64,000 bases of DNA from Allodiplogaster sudhausi (Eukaryota > Nematoda > Chromadorea > Rhabditida > Diplogasteridae): assembly GCA_945643635.1 (NCBI GenBank), contig CALZFC010000065.1, positions 1,283,501 through 1,347,500 on the forward strand, given 5' to 3'. Below the pieces are notes generated by a model. That model saw only the letters and a list, made by a program, of their open reading frames with translations. It ran no database searches and was not told the origin of the DNA. Position numbers and translations under genes: made by a program. The stretch's first letter is position 1. Each line of letters begins with the position of its first letter. Positions 1 through 12,186 of this stretch are shown here, piece by piece.

Positions 1-275
1 ATTGTAATCGTTTTTAAGATTAAAAAAACGCATACACAAACCGAGCAGAGATTAGGTCGACAAACACTCTGGAACCATATGGGTAGCTAAACAAGGCGAC
101 GTTTCCGTTGACGGAAAGCGAGTAAGGCCAGTGCAGTGAGCACTCTAAATATTATTTCTACTCATAACAAAATGTAGTTTGGAGAGAGAGAGAGAGAGAG
201 ATAGAGAGAACAAGAGAGCGAGAGAGAGAGAGAGAGGGAGAAAAAGTGAGAAAGAGAGAGAATGAGAGAGAGAGC

Positions 276-322
<47 letters not shown>

Positions 323-555
323 GACGAGGGAGATCAAATGTTTTCGTCCTTGGACCCTAAACGAAAGAGAAATAGAGCGACAAACCTGAAAGTACGCGCG
401 CTACGGGGTCCTCGTGGCGAGGAGGCTCTGCCATCGGGAAGCCTCAAGTCATTTTCTTATGCTTAGGAGTGAGAGGGAAAGAAAGAGAAAGTGAAAGAGA
501 GAGACGGAGAGAATGAGAGAGAGACAGAGAGAGAGGGAGAGAAAGAGAGAAAGAG

Positions 556-586
<31 letters not shown>

Positions 587-1237
587 CAGAGAGAGAGAGA
601 GCACAATGGTAGCGAAGTAAATATACACGAAATTCGAAGACAAAGAGGGAGAGTAGGAAGGAGGAGGAGAAGGAGAAATGAAGATGGCGTCCTGAGGAGG
701 GCGGTTGGATTCTGGTGAGGATGTAGCGGAGAGGTCACGTTGAGACGAACCAACTCGATGCGAATGACAAATATTCTTAGCACAGTCACATGTATGTGCT
801 CGCCAAGTCGCAGTAAATAGCAGTAATTTCTCATCCGCCTGCTAATTATTGTCTCTCGAATTGACATTTGAATAGTGCCAACGGAAGCTCTCAACGTCAA
901 TCGCACGTCATAACTGACGATGAGTCATATAAGGTAATAATTGCTGAAGCGAAAAATGTGTCATCGACGATGAAGTCGTGATATATTGACCATTGGAATG
1001 TCTAATCTTCCATTATGGCAATATGAAAATTGTAGAACAGATTCCATTATTTAAAAAAAACACATCTTTCTCTTTTTAAAATTATAATGAAGCGACTTGT
1101 TAATTCCATGTTTCGGATCAGTCAGGTAGTTTATTTTAATTTGCACGTTCTGATGCTCTCATTTCATTAATTAAATTAATTAATAAATTAATTAATAAAT
1201 TGATTAATTAATTAATCATTCAGGCTTTCTCCTCCGC
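1..1237. other. Intergenic, microsatellite-rich, no gene recognised
   Basis: Two (GA)n blocks lie at about 181-320 and 475-602, the second interrupted by a short CA run at 556-570. An AT-rich palindromic tract built from repeated TTAATTAA-like units lies at 1155-1216. The long open frames here are translations of the repeats. A short GC-rich patch at 390-450 could be exonic on the minus strand but I could not join it to anything. Confidence 0.6.
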
Positions 1238-1345
1238 CTATGGGAAGAAGACGGTGGCTACGAAGCAGAAGACGATGAGGGCCGTGCGTGGTTTCTGGAG
1301 TCCCTGTATGAAGCTCCACAGGTTTTCGTCACCGCGACGAAGCCT
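1238..1345 (-). CDS. Possible terminal exon of an unknown membrane protein
   Basis: Read on the minus strand, the sequence after a CTAG acceptor at 1347-1346 gives 35 residues and then a TAG stop. It starts RLRRGDENLWSFIQGLQ, continues through a basic KPR, and ends in a hydrophobic run (ALIVFCFVATVFF) with one proline before the stop. That looks like a C-terminal membrane anchor, and the codon choice resembles the well-supported genes nearby. I found no convincing upstream exon before the ACSF3 3' end at 1969, so this may be a gene remnant or an exon of a transcript I cannot follow. Function unknown. Confidence 0.3.
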   Translation of the reverse strand, partial: RLRRGDENLWSFIQGLQKPRTALIVFCFVATVFFP

Positions 1346-1968
1346 CTAGACCGACCATGACTCCATCACGTCTCCCGAGGCACTTGTGTAAATCAAGAGC
1401 TTCGCCCCACTTTCTAAAAGAAACATTAACAAACACTCTGTTCCCTTGACAGAATGAAAAAGACACATCTTACTAAAATAATTGGGTATCGTTTGAACAC
1501 TTTTCTCTTAGTACTACTGTTATCTTTTCCTCTCTCTTTCTCTCTCTCTTCTAACTCTCTCCTCTCTCTCCTTCTCTTTGCTCTCTCCTTCTCTTTCTCT
1601 CTCTCTTCTAACTCTCTCCTCTCTCTCCTTCTCTTTGCTCTCTCCTTCTCCTTCTCTCTCTCTCTTTCTCTCTCGTTATTTCATGATCTACATATGTATA
1701 CTGATAATGAGAGTGATCTCGCTATCTGATGTTGTAAGTTTTTTTAAATACAAGCCCAAAAGTAGATGTAAATTTATACAATCTCTAGGTCATCTCACAT
1801 TTACATTTAGGCAACAAAAAAAACGATATGTTCAAATAAATGAAGACTCGTCGTTAGTTTCTACACGGATTAGTTCAGGGCAACTTGTGGGCATATTACA
1901 ATAAGCATTGTAAAATAATACTTACAATCTAAATGTTTTCAAGAACTAGTTCAAAACCATATTAAAAT
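1346..1968. other. Spacer with CT microsatellite (1519-1676)
   Basis: Contains a (CT)n-rich tract including a near-perfect local duplication of a TCTCTCTTCTAACTCTCTCC block at about 1540-1630. The remainder is AT-rich and probably includes the ACSF3 3' untranslated region. No other coding signal seen. Confidence 0.6.
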
Positions 1969-2958
1969 TTACTGGAATAATTTCTCGTACTCCTTGCGTA
2001 GCTCCTTCTTCTGCACTTTTGCCATTGAGTTGCGCGGGAGAGAAGACACAAAGAGGACTCGTTTTGGGACCTGTAAATTTGTAGTCTCAGAACGATATCA
2101 GGAGTTGCAAGTACACCTGTATCTGTAGTATTTTTAAAAAAAACGTAAAATAAAGTGTCATTGCGCTGCAACAGAGGAACAGTATTCCCACTCATTACTA
2201 CTTTTTATTTCATGACCACAAGATTTAGGAAAATCGTAACGTACATATTTAGTCCGATTGCATTGATAAATGGAGAGAGCAAATTGATATGGCAAAAAAG
2301 AAAGATAAGTCAGAGAAGAAGCAGAAGGGAGAGACTGCGAGAGAAATTGAGAGGAAGAGAGTGAGTGAGAGAGAGAGAGGTACTGAAAGAAAAATAGACA
2401 CTCATTTTGAAGACTGTGAGAGAGCTAAAGACGAACAGATTGAAGTGAAATAGTGAGTGATAAAGATGAGACTGGGGGAGAACATAGAAATGCTGACCTT
2501 GTAGTTGGCAAGTCTCGCGCGGGCTGCCTCGATGATTCTCTCTTCTTCTCTCTTCTCGTCCACGCCCTCTGCTCTCTTCTTCTCTTGTAGTGCGACCACC
2601 GCAACGACGGCCTCGCCAAAGTCGACGTGGGGCAAGCCTTATTATATATACTTTCATTCTATTCAAACTGAGAGCCATCCCGCTAATCACATTTGCGAGT
2701 AGGAAATGTAAATATATATATTTTTAATTCCAACTTGGGGTAACTTTTTTTTACATTAACAACTTTCATTTTAATATTTAAACAAATAAAAAAGTATTAA
2801 AAAAAATAAAATTCTCTGCTTTGCTCACCAATGACTGCCGACTCGTGCACTCCCTCCAGCTTGTCTATGACATCCTCCACCTCCTTCGGATAGATATTCA
2901 AGCCGCCCGAGATGACGAGGTCCTTGCTGCGGCCGAGGATCGAGTAGAAACCTGAAGA

Positions 2959-3012
<54 letters not shown>

Positions 3013-3119
3013 GAGAGAGAGAAAGAGAGAGTGAGGAGGGAGCGAGAGAGAGAGAGAGAGGGATAGAGAGAGAGAGATAGAGAGAGATAGAAAAAGAGAT
3101 GAGAGAGAAAGAGATATAG

Positions 3120-3150
<31 letters not shown>

Positions 3151-5388
3151 GAGTAAGAGTGAGGAGGGAGCGAGAGAGAATGAGAGGGACAGAGAGAGAG
3201 AGAGAGAGAGAGACATAGACATATACTGAGATGTTCGCAACGCCTACTGCTAAGCCCCGCCTAGTACGCGGCACCTAAGCCCCGCCTACTTCGTGTTCAT
3301 CTAAGGCCGCCCACCTCGCTCGTCCACCTTCGCGACGTCTCCCGTGATGAAGAAGCCGTCGTCGGTGAACTCCTCCTTGGTCTTCTCGGGCAGCCGGAAG
3401 TAGCCACTGAAGAGGCTGGCAGACCGGCATTCGATCACGCCCGACGGCGAGAGGCGCGCCTTCATTTAGCTTAATATAATTACAAATAAAAAAAAGTAAA
3501 AGAAAAAATTATAAACCAAAATCAATAACACTGCAGGGAAATTAGCGAGAGTATAACTGTGGAGGCCAATAAAAAAGAAACTGAATTTAGGGGACCTTCT
3601 AAAATCGAGCACATATTTTTTTTTACAAAAAAAAAAGAAGAATACCTCAACGCCCGGGAGTGGCAGGCCCACCGAGCCTGGAACACGTCCACTTTCTTCG
3701 TAGAGATTCGAACAGATGACCATCGCTAAAAGAGAAGGAAAATTGTGAAAAGTGAAGTTGAAAGTAAAGCTCTCTTTCCTCTCTCTCTCTCCCTCTCTAT
3801 CTCCCCCTCTCTATATTTCTCTCTCCCTCTCCACTCTCTCTCTCTCTCTCCTTCCTTTCTCCCTCCCTCTCCACTCTCTCTCTCTCTCCACTCTCTCTCT
3901 ACCTTCTCTTCACTGACCCTCTGTCATGCCATATCTCTCTAGAATAGTATGGCCAGTTCGCTCTTTCCATGCCTCCCAAACGTTGAGTGAGAGAGGGGCG
4001 GAGCCGGAGACGAAGAGACGGAAGGAGCGAGGGAGGAGAGAGCGTGTGAGAAGAGGAGAGGCGAGCAGACGGCTGAAAAAGAGTTGAAGAATATAAGGGA
4101 AAATGGAGAGAAAGGATAACTCGATCTGAAAAGGACAGAAATATACGCAATATAAAATGAAATTATAAATGAACTGATGATGTACGTAAAAGAGTAATGG
4201 AAAGTGAAAGTCAGAGAGAGAGATACAGAGAGAGGGGAAGGGGGGAGATAGACAGCGAGATAGACACGGAGAGAGAGAGAGAGAGAAAAGAGGGAGAACG
4301 CTAGAGAGAGGGGGAGAGGAGGGAGATACACTGATAGAGACAGAGAGAGAGAGATAGACAGAAAAGATACCAGAAACATGAATTGGCCTACCTGTAGAAC
4401 GTCGGCACTCCACTCATGACCGTGCTCTTCGGCAGCCACTCGATAGTTTCTTCTACCTAGACAACTTTGAATTCCTAGTGTTCCCGCCACTCTCCTATTT
4501 CCGGTGTGCTACCTACCGTAAACTTCTCGCGCCAAATGACGGCCGAGTGCGAAGCGAGTGCGCAGTTCAGCGAGAGGAACATGCCGTGGACGTGGTAGAA
4601 GGGCAGCTGGTGGAGGAGTCTGGAAGAGAAGAGGAGGATGAGAGAGAGAGGGAGGGGGAGAGAGGAAGAGAAAGAGAGAGAGAGAGAAAGAAAGAGAGAA
4701 AGAGCGAGACATAAATGTATTGCTTATTTACTAAAATAAATAATATCATATGCGTAAAGTACATTAGACCACTAAAATTAATAAATTACTTAACGCTCGA
4801 GCAATAAAACTGCTGCTAGCCATTTTCTTACATAATTTTCTTGAATTTCTAAATTTAACAATAGAAAAAATTTCAAAATTAAAATTGCTTAAATGCTACT
4901 TTTTCCTTCTCATTACGTCTCGAAAAGAAAACCTTGATTACTGAACCTGTCGGTCGGGGTGAACCGCCATGCGTCTACCAGGGCGCGCGTAGTCGCAGCC
5001 AGGCCACCATGGGTCAGCATCGCGCCCTTGGGGCGACCTGTGAGCGAGAGTGAGGAGAGAGAGAGCAGAGAAATGATAGAGGAAAGACGGACAGAGAGCG
5101 AGGAAAGAGTGGAGACAGAGAGGAGAGAGAGAGAGACAGACAGAGAAGAAAGTAGAGAGATAAAGAGAAAGAGAGAGTGAGAAAGGGAGAGAGAGAGAGA
5201 GAAACAGACAGAGGGATCCTAGATGTATTTCGATGATTATCTCTTTCTCTCTCTCCCTCTCTTTCAGTCTCTCTTTCTCTCTTTCTGTCTCTCTTTCTCT
5301 CTCCCTCTCATTCTCTTACTCTCTCCCTCTCTTTCTGTCTCTCTCTCTCTCTCTCTTTCTCTCTCCCTCTCTCTCTCCCTCCCCCCCC

Positions 5389-5437
<49 letters not shown>

Positions 5438-6080
5438 CTCTCTTGAAACCAACCCGTAGTCCCTGACGTATAGCAGATGCACGCCGTCTCTCCCTCCGTC
5501 ACCTGCTCTGCCTCTCTGACTGCCACTCTCCTCTCCCGCGCCACTCTGGCCAGTCCTGCCGCGTCCACGACGTGCGGGACGGCTGAGGCAAAGGCGTGTG
5601 CGTCCTTGTCATGCTGCGCGCTCACAAAGAGACGCGGTTCGGCGTCCTGCGAAGAAGTTTGGAGAATACGGTATCTTGAATTGGAGGATACGGTATCTTA
5701 AATTTACTTTTATCTAAATATAACCTTTAACATCAGTTTGAGTTTCAAGACTGTTTTCCGCTTCCGAGTAAACAAATCAATCAAAGTTTAGTTTTTCAAA
5801 ATTTCAAAATTCTTGCGTCGTCAAACACAACAAAATGAACTAACGGCTTTTAAAGTACGTTTTTTTCTAACTAAGTTATCAAATAAAATAATTAATAAAT
5901 AAGCAGATTAATTAATTAATTGAAGACATCTCAAACCTGAACAAAGTGCGCCGTCTCTTCATCGGTGTATGCTGGATTGAGAGGGACGTAGACGACGCCG
6001 AGACGAAGAGCGGCCAGGTAGAGAAAGAGAGAGTCGACCGACTTGTCCACTCGGGAGAGGAGGCGGTCGCCTTTCTGGAG

Positions 6081-6127
<47 letters not shown>

Positions 6128-7044
6128 AAGAGAGGAAGAGAGGAGGGGAGAGAGAGATATGGAGTGAAGAATGAGCGCGAGAGAGAGGGAGCGAGACAGA
6201 GAGTGAAGAGAGAGCGCGAGAGAGTGGGAGAGAGAGGAGAGAGAAGGAGGATAGCGAGTAGGAAGAGAGAGCGGGAGGAGAGCGCGAGCGAGAAGAGCGA
6301 GGAGAAGAAGAGCGAGTAATGAGAGAGAGAGAGAGAGCGAGAGAGAGCGAGTAATGAGAGAGAGAGAGACTGAGAGAGAGAGAGAAAGAGATCGAGAGAG
6401 AGAGACAGAGACGAAGAGATACATATAACACCGCCCACCTGCAACTTGTACTTCTCCGACAGCTCTCCCATTACTCGTCCGACTCCTTCCATAAGGGCGC
6501 CGTAGCTCAGCTTTAAATCAAATCAGGTGACGTCATCCATTCAATTATACAATAATTCGATTAATATATATTTATTGCCGACTACTCACTTCAGCCTACT
6601 GTAACTCTCCAACCAACGTAAGAGATGGCTCTGGGCGCGACCAGCGCAACGAGACGAGAAACCCCTCATTGTCAGCAGTAAATACTCATGGCCAGCAATT
6701 AAGTCGAATTAATCAAAATTCAGCGTTATATATTCATGAAAACCTACGTAATTAATATCTATATTCTTATTCCAACAGTTAGATATCAAACCCTTGCTTG
6801 ATGCAGTCAATGATGACCAGGGTCAACAACTGCCATCCAAGCAACCCCCAAGGACCCTCACCTCTCTTCCGCCGTCCAGAATCAGAGCCGTCGCATCGGG
6901 CTCTTCATCTAGCCGTAGTGCGACCGTCAAGTTGGCATTTCCTCCTCCTCCTCCGCTCGCGGGTCTCACCGCGACTCTCGAGGCGTACTGTAGATGCTGC
7001 AGCGCTCTTCTCGGGAAGGCGCGGTAGAGTGGTAACAGGACCAT
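1969..7044 (-). CDS. ACSF3: Malonyl-CoA synthetase, mitochondrial (ACSF3/MatB-type acyl-CoA ligase), 13 exons
   Basis: Activates malonate to malonyl-CoA in the mitochondrial matrix, supplying mitochondrial fatty-acid synthesis. Exons: 7044-6862, 6510-6439, 6074-5937, 5646-5454, 5037-4947, 4619-4517, 4456-4392, 4072-3918, 3725-3646, 3459-3315, 2951-2829, 2637-2498, 2070-1969. The lengths total 1590 nt (529 aa), and all phases agree. The N-terminus ([19 protein letters not shown]) is Arg-rich without acidic residues, as in a mitochondrial presequence. ANL-superfamily motifs are in order: YTSGTTGRPKG (about 190-200), LPFYHVHGM (about 231), RYGMTE (328-333), TGD (399-401), [18 protein letters not shown] (from 415), and the A10 lysine in NSMAKVQKK (about Lys515). 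The residue before that lysine is Ala where the family usually has Gly. The ISGG-NIYPKE region and the closing [15 protein letters not shown] match MatB-type enzymes best. A general medium-chain acyl-CoA synthetase is less likely. Confidence 0.93.
2961..3216. repeat. (GA)n microsatellite in ACSF3 intron
   Basis: About 250 bases of GA repeats with scattered A, G and C interruptions. It lies directly upstream (coding sense) of the acceptor at 2953-2952, so the transcript carries a very long pyrimidine tract. A short GT run sits at the exon-proximal end. Confidence 0.9.
3775..4355. repeat. CT (3775-3905) and GA (4212-4355) tracts in ACSF3 introns
   Basis: The CT tract ends close to the donor of the exon carrying RYGMTE (3917-3916). 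The GA tract is in the next intron upstream in the gene. The exon between them (3918-4072) is CT-biased on its coding strand but encodes family-matching residues (FYSRLL...[10 protein letters not shown]), so it is a real exon and not a repeat translation. Confidence 0.85.
5041..5445. repeat. Paired complementary GA (5041-5215) and CT (5235-5445) tracts in one ACSF3 intron
   Basis: The intron 5453-5038 consists almost entirely of two opposed microsatellites. In coding sense a purine (GA)n run follows the donor and a pyrimidine (CT)n run precedes the acceptor, with only about 20 bases of other sequence between them. The two runs are complementary and could form a long stem in the pre-mRNA. Confidence 0.85.
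6085..6415. repeat. (GA)n microsatellite in ACSF3 intron
   Basis: About 330 bases of GA repeat with GAGCGAGA variants, filling the intron 6438-6075 up to the acceptor. Codes for nothing recognisable despite three overlapping open frames on the minus strand. Confidence 0.9.
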
Positions 7045-7668
7045 CTGGATATATTCTGCACACCAGAATTCTCCTGCACGGAATTCTCATTCTGTGATAA
7101 AAGAAAGCCACGCGAGTCAGGAAAGAGCCAATTATTGGGGTAAAATTACATTGCATCGGTTTTTCTTACATTTTATCCGGGATAATGTCAAATAACAATA
7201 AGAATGAAACAGAACGAAAGAGCAACAACTCTAGCACCTGAACCTACCTCTATTCTTTCAATCAGAGTAAGAACATTAATCGCACTGACAGAGATCCAAT
7301 GGGACGGCTATTAGAAGCGATTAAGGGAACGAGAGATAAGAGAGAGAGAGAGAGAGAGAGAGAGAACTAAGAGAGAGAGAGAGATAGAACGAAAGAGAGG
7401 GAGAACGAGAGAGAACGAAAGAAAGGGAGAAAGAGAAGCGAAAACAAGAGAGAGAGAGAGAGTGAGAGAGGGAGAGAGATAAAATAAAAACAGCGCGAAC
7501 ATGTCAAAATTGAAAATGGCTGCTACAACCAATCTGAAAGATGGCGGCGCAAGTTGTGCATAAAGATCTATACAAAATCAGATGAACAACATTTTGGCAT
7601 TTTGCCAAAAAATAATAATAAAAAAATGACTTTACCATTTCACGGCCCTTCCTATTTCACGTTCTCCT
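7045..7668. other. ACSF3 5' flank / MRPL28 3' flank
   Basis: The 624 bases between the ACSF3 start and the MRPL28 stop. Both genes read leftward, so this holds MRPL28 3' UTR and the ACSF3 promoter region. A (GA)n tract occupies 7336-7478. No TATA-like or other defined promoter element could be assigned. Confidence 0.6.
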
Positions 7669-10567
7669 TCACCTCTTGAACTTGGCCGCGAGTGGATTGA
7701 AGTAGCGGCCGAGCAGCTTCTCTCCAAACTTGCTCTCCTCCGTCTTGGGCGCGTAGTCTGCTTCGTTGGTCGCCTCATCTTCGCCTGCCGCGAGACGCGC
7801 CACGAGATCGGCTTCAAGTCTGGAAGATGGAAAAATATACTTTTTAAATAATTTAAAAACGTTTAAAAGTTATTTTATTTAATACAGCATTTTTTTAGTA
7901 TCACGAGATCAGCTCAAGTCTGAAAGTAAAAGAAAATACTAATTATAATTTATTTTCCAAAAATAAGTTCTAGTTGTTCTATGCTTAATATTATTTTATT
8001 CGTCTTATCATTTTAGTTTATGCAGCGCTTTTTTATATAATAATATAATTTGAATTTTTTTTACATTAATCACTCACTTAACTAAACAAATTCATTTATT
8101 TCTTAGGCAATAATTAAAATCCGATATAAAATATTTTACTAATTAGTATTTGCACTAGGTAAAAAAATATTTACTAAGACTTTAATAATCTACGTCCTGC
8201 TGAAAGAATCAGTGAAGGGTGGATGCTGTTTCATATACAAGCGGGAAGGTCAAGCAAACCACATGAGCCGACAATAAATAGGAGACGAGATAGTGAAACG
8301 CGCATTGAAACGCTCACTCATTATCGCCATTTCCTTCGCTCTCTATCTCTCCCTCTCTCTCACTTCATTCATCAAAGAATCTCGCCCTTTTTTCTCGTCT
8401 CGTTCTCACTTTCTCTCTCTCTCCTCTCTCCCTTATCTCCCCCCAGAGAACAATCATATACTTCGCTCGCTTCTCACAATGTGCTCTAATCTAAATTGAG
8501 CATTTGAGCTCACAATCAGTGAACAACAATTCACGTCACTTTCACAGCACAAAGTAGGAACAAAAGACAAAAAGGTAAAAGACAAAAAGGCAACAAAAGA
8601 AAAGTTCGGCAGAACATGGAAATAAGATGGAATTTATCAAGGGCAATACTGAATTACACAAAGCTAAATAAATAAAAGAATAAATAAAAATAAAATAAAA
8701 TAAATAAACATATATATGTATATATATAATGTAAAAAATCACGTTGTGTAATGGAAACGGTTCTCAAATCAAAATTCCAGGGATTTGTATTTTTTTTACG
8801 AATTTAGCTCAACGGATATAAAACAGAAGAATTCCTTCCAAGCAAACTCCCCATAGACTGACTTGTACTTGAGTGGCAGCTTCTCTGCTCCCTCCTCAAT
8901 CTCCTGCTGCTTGCGCGCCGCCTCGTTCAGATCCAGCCCGATCCATTCGGCCTCTTCTAGCGGAATCACGAAGCGGGCATATCTATAATTATTTTTATTT
9001 TATTTTATAAAGTAAGAGGTTAGATGTTCGTAAATCACACAACTCTTTTATGCTACGATTGTTTGTATTAAATCTACATAATAACCTTCTTGATAGTTAA
9101 TATAAACCAAGGGAGAGACATGCTGCAGTAAGCAAATCCACACTTTCAGCACCCTACAACTGCTGGATTTACACACTCACTTGCTCTTGATGTACAAATG
9201 CCGCTCTTCGTCGTCGGGAAAGTAGTCTTCCTTCGCGAGGCGGATCAACATTGCGCGCTTCAGTCTATAAATGAATGAACCTGTAATCTTACTGAAACTC
9301 AAATTATAGTACGAATAGAAGATATTGTTCATCAAGTGTCATTTTGTAAATATACCTTACCATTGGGTTATCAGAACAAAGCAAGAAAAGATAAGAAGTA
9401 TAGAAGGATCTAGAAAACATTTCAAAAGAATGTCAGGAATCTAATCGAACTTAAAGATCTAGAAGAAAAACCACCTGAAAGCGGATTTATAAGCGAAAAG
9501 ATTATACTAGATGAGGCCAATAAAAATACTTCCAATTTTACAACGCGTATCTTGATTTCAAGCGACTCTTTGAAGCAATATCATACACTTCGAAAAGCTA
9601 GTTAGAAGAAAACGCGTTTTTTTTCTCTCTTTAGCATATCGAGAGCTTACTTCCATGTTAAAAATACATATCTATAGTAACACACATTTGCTCTCTGCAC
9701 CCGATACTCGTTGAGTTTTGATTGCCTGCTTAATTTACCTATTTCCGAGCTTGGAAGCCAGATCAATCTCGGGTGTCTCCAGAATGTACGAGTCGAGGCC
9801 AAAGTGCTGGTCGATCAGCCTCAAAGCGCGTTCCGTCACCGTAAACTGGAAAAAAAACGCAAAAGCATTTCCCCAGCAATTTATATTTCACTTACGTATT
9901 TCTATATTTTAATTTTCCGTTTAATTTTTTTTATTATATTTGCATTCAATTTTTATTATAGCAACTTATTCAATTTGACGATAAGCTATTTTCTTTATGA
10001 ATCATTCTTTGATAATGTCTAAAATACGTTTCTGCTTAAGGTGAACAAAAAAATACAATTCTCTTTCGATTGCTAATTGCATGTTATAAGAACTAAAAAA
10101 GAATTAAAATCAATAACTAAGGTACTTTTCCAGAAACACGAACCAACATGTGCTTATCCAGAATCTCCGAGTAGATGGCATACTTCTTGAGCGTAGGGAA
10201 CCACAGGTGAGGCACCCAGTGACGAGGAAGGATCTCAAGATGGAGACATGGAAAGCGGTGTAAGAGAAATAGACAGAGAGAGGGGGAGAAGAGAGAGGGA
10301 GACAGGGAGAGAGAGAGAGAGAGAGAGATGGGAGAGAAGAGGGAGAGAGAGATAGAGAAAATAAATAGATAGAATGTGATTATGAGTGAGAGAGAGAAAC
10401 AGGAAAAGGAAAAAATGATTCTTGAAAGAACTGTTTACTTAGTTTGGAGATGCAAAACTCAAGTTCCCCTCTCTCTCTCTATGTCTATCTCTCCTCTCTC
10501 TCTCTATGTCTATCTCTCTCTATCTCTCTCTATGTCTATCTCTCTCTTCATTCTCTCCCCCTCTCCC

Positions 10568-10600
<33 letters not shown>

Positions 10601-10775
10601 ACGCGTCCATTTTCGGTGTGCTCACCTTCTTCCTAGTGAACGGCCGTGACTCTCGCCATCCCTTCACAACGCCCTCTCCACCCCAGAGGCCCTCGTCAGC
10701 TTCCGGAGGGTAGATCGCTAAACATTTTTAGAGAATTAACTATAGTCCATATATATATCAGAAACTTATTTGGCT

Positions 10776-10819
<44 letters not shown>

Positions 10820-12186
10820 ATATATTTATTAAATAACTTATTTCTATTGATAGAGGGTAAAAACAAACTTCCGCGCGATTATTTATAAAAACTTTTCGAT
10901 TACACTTACTCAAAACAAGCATACTTTCACGTTTCCCGACCCGCTGCTTTACATGAGACAAAATTAAATAAGCGTACTCAAAAAAAAATCATTTGATTGG
11001 ACTGTCTTTGGATGTCATAGATTGATTCACGTGAAAAGGGAGAGAAATTTAAAAATAAAAAATAAAATAAACTGACGAATAATCGGATAGTTCTCCATTT
11101 CGACTCGCTCGAGTCTCGCCGTGTCCCAAAAGTATCGATTGATTGGAGGTCTAGGAAGAAGAAGAAGAAGAAGAAGAAGACAGAAGAATATGACATCTGG
11201 CAATCAACGTCGTCAAGTATCGAGTGTTCAATGTCTACTTACCAACTCTCAACCGTCTCTTCTATTTTGTGCATTTATATCCCTATTCGATAGCCGAGAT
11301 TAAATTAATAAAATCCATCTCCTTTCACAGAAGAAAAAAAGAGAGTGTTTGGGAACAATTTGTAGTGGGAAACGGGGCATGATTTAGAATCTGCGTCCCA
11401 GAAATGAATAATGGCCTTGTAACTATTAGAAACTAAATCGATATAAATTGAAAATCCTGACCTATAGAAAATCAATATAAAATCAACTCCTGACGTATAT
11501 ATAAAAACCAATATAAAAAACCTTCTAACTTAAATAAAATCAATATGACAAGAAACCCGTGTCCTATAGAAAAAGGTATATAAAAAGAGAAGCTACTGAC
11601 CTATAGTGAACGGGCGTGGCGTCCCTCAGAATGTTCTCCCAATAGCGGCGCTTGTAGTGCTCGGGCAGGCGATGCACGATCGAGTCCTTATTCGACCAGA
11701 TCTCTTCGTTGCGCCGGATCCGCGCGGCCTTCAAATAGGCAATCATTAATCAACTATTAAAACGTTACCATTAGATAATTAGTTATTAATTATTATAATC
11801 AATTACTAATTAGTTATTAACTACTAAAATAACTAACAGCAGCAAATACATGGTATCGCTTGATATGGGAAATAGAAATGATAAGCGAGAAGATTTGATA
11901 TTTTTTTTCATATTGCTTTTCCACGACACACTGCCATTATTAATTGCTAAAATAATTAAAAGCAATTAATTATTAATTACTAAAATAATTAAAAACAGCT
12001 ATTACAAAGTACGAAAGAATTAATTATTAATTATTAAAATAATTAAAAGCAACAAGCACAAAGTATCGCTTGATAGAGTCAATAGAAATGATTTCTGAGA
12101 TTAACCTTATCCCACGTGATGACTGGCCGGGGCGCAATCGTGCCAAGTCTCTGCAGATTCTTCGCCAGGTTGGGCACGGCAGCCAT
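7669..12186 (-). CDS. MRPL28: Mitochondrial large-subunit ribosomal protein bL28m, 9 exons
   Basis: Structural protein of the mitochondrial ribosome. Exons: 12186-12106, 11728-11601, 11150-11077, 10717-10626, 10233-10144, 9845-9739, 9264-9181, 8982-8863, 7819-7669. The lengths total 927 nt (308 aa), and all junctions keep phase. Family matches run in order: RLPEHYKRRYWENILRDATPVHYRP, the PIYPPEADEGLWGGEG block, YSEILDKHMLFTVTERALRLID, FGLDSYILETPEIDL, LKRAMLIRLAKED, and VIPLEEAEWIGLDLNEAARKQ. The human protein is 256 aa, so this one is longer, with extra residues at both ends. The start MAAVPNLAKNLQRLGTIAPR is basic, consistent with mitochondrial import. Exon 8 uses a GTCAGT donor at 8862; reading through it would give a different C-terminus ending at a TAA near 8798, so an alternative end is possible. 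Exon 1 has a duplicate at 17210-17290. Confidence 0.93.
8425..8612 (+). repeat. Dispersed repeat copy, inverted relative to 41858-42030
   Basis: About 190 bases running from a CT-rich end (CCCAGAGAACAATCAT) through CTCACAATCAGTGAACAACA and CACGTCACTTTCA to GGCAACAAAAGAAAAG. It recurs in reverse complement at 41858-42030 with the same order of blocks and clear but imperfect identity. It lies in the last MRPL28 intron. No terminal repeats or target-site duplication could be defined. Confidence 0.7.
10260..10610. repeat. Complementary GA (10260-10360) and CT (10470-10610) tracts in one MRPL28 intron
   Basis: Both tracts lie in intron 10625-10234. In coding sense a GA run follows the donor and a CT run precedes the acceptor, the same arrangement as at 5041-5445. 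The CT side contains TCTCTCTATG sub-repeats. Confidence 0.85.
10779..10817. repeat. (AT)n dinucleotide repeat
   Basis: Roughly 38 bases of alternating AT in an MRPL28 intron. Similar (TA)n runs occur at 19321-19418, 22590-22613 and 44276-44306. Confidence 0.9.

Noticed and set aside
5223..5466. Overlapping open frames encoding Ser/Leu/Phe-rich proteins, and similar frames at many sites
   Set aside because: They are translations of (CT)n or (GA)n microsatellite. They appear in several frames at once and are not conserved between duplicated introns.
11911..12060. TTAATTA-rich tract considered as an origin or attachment site
   Set aside because: Simple AT-rich tandem sequence that is just the edge of the duplicated unit.
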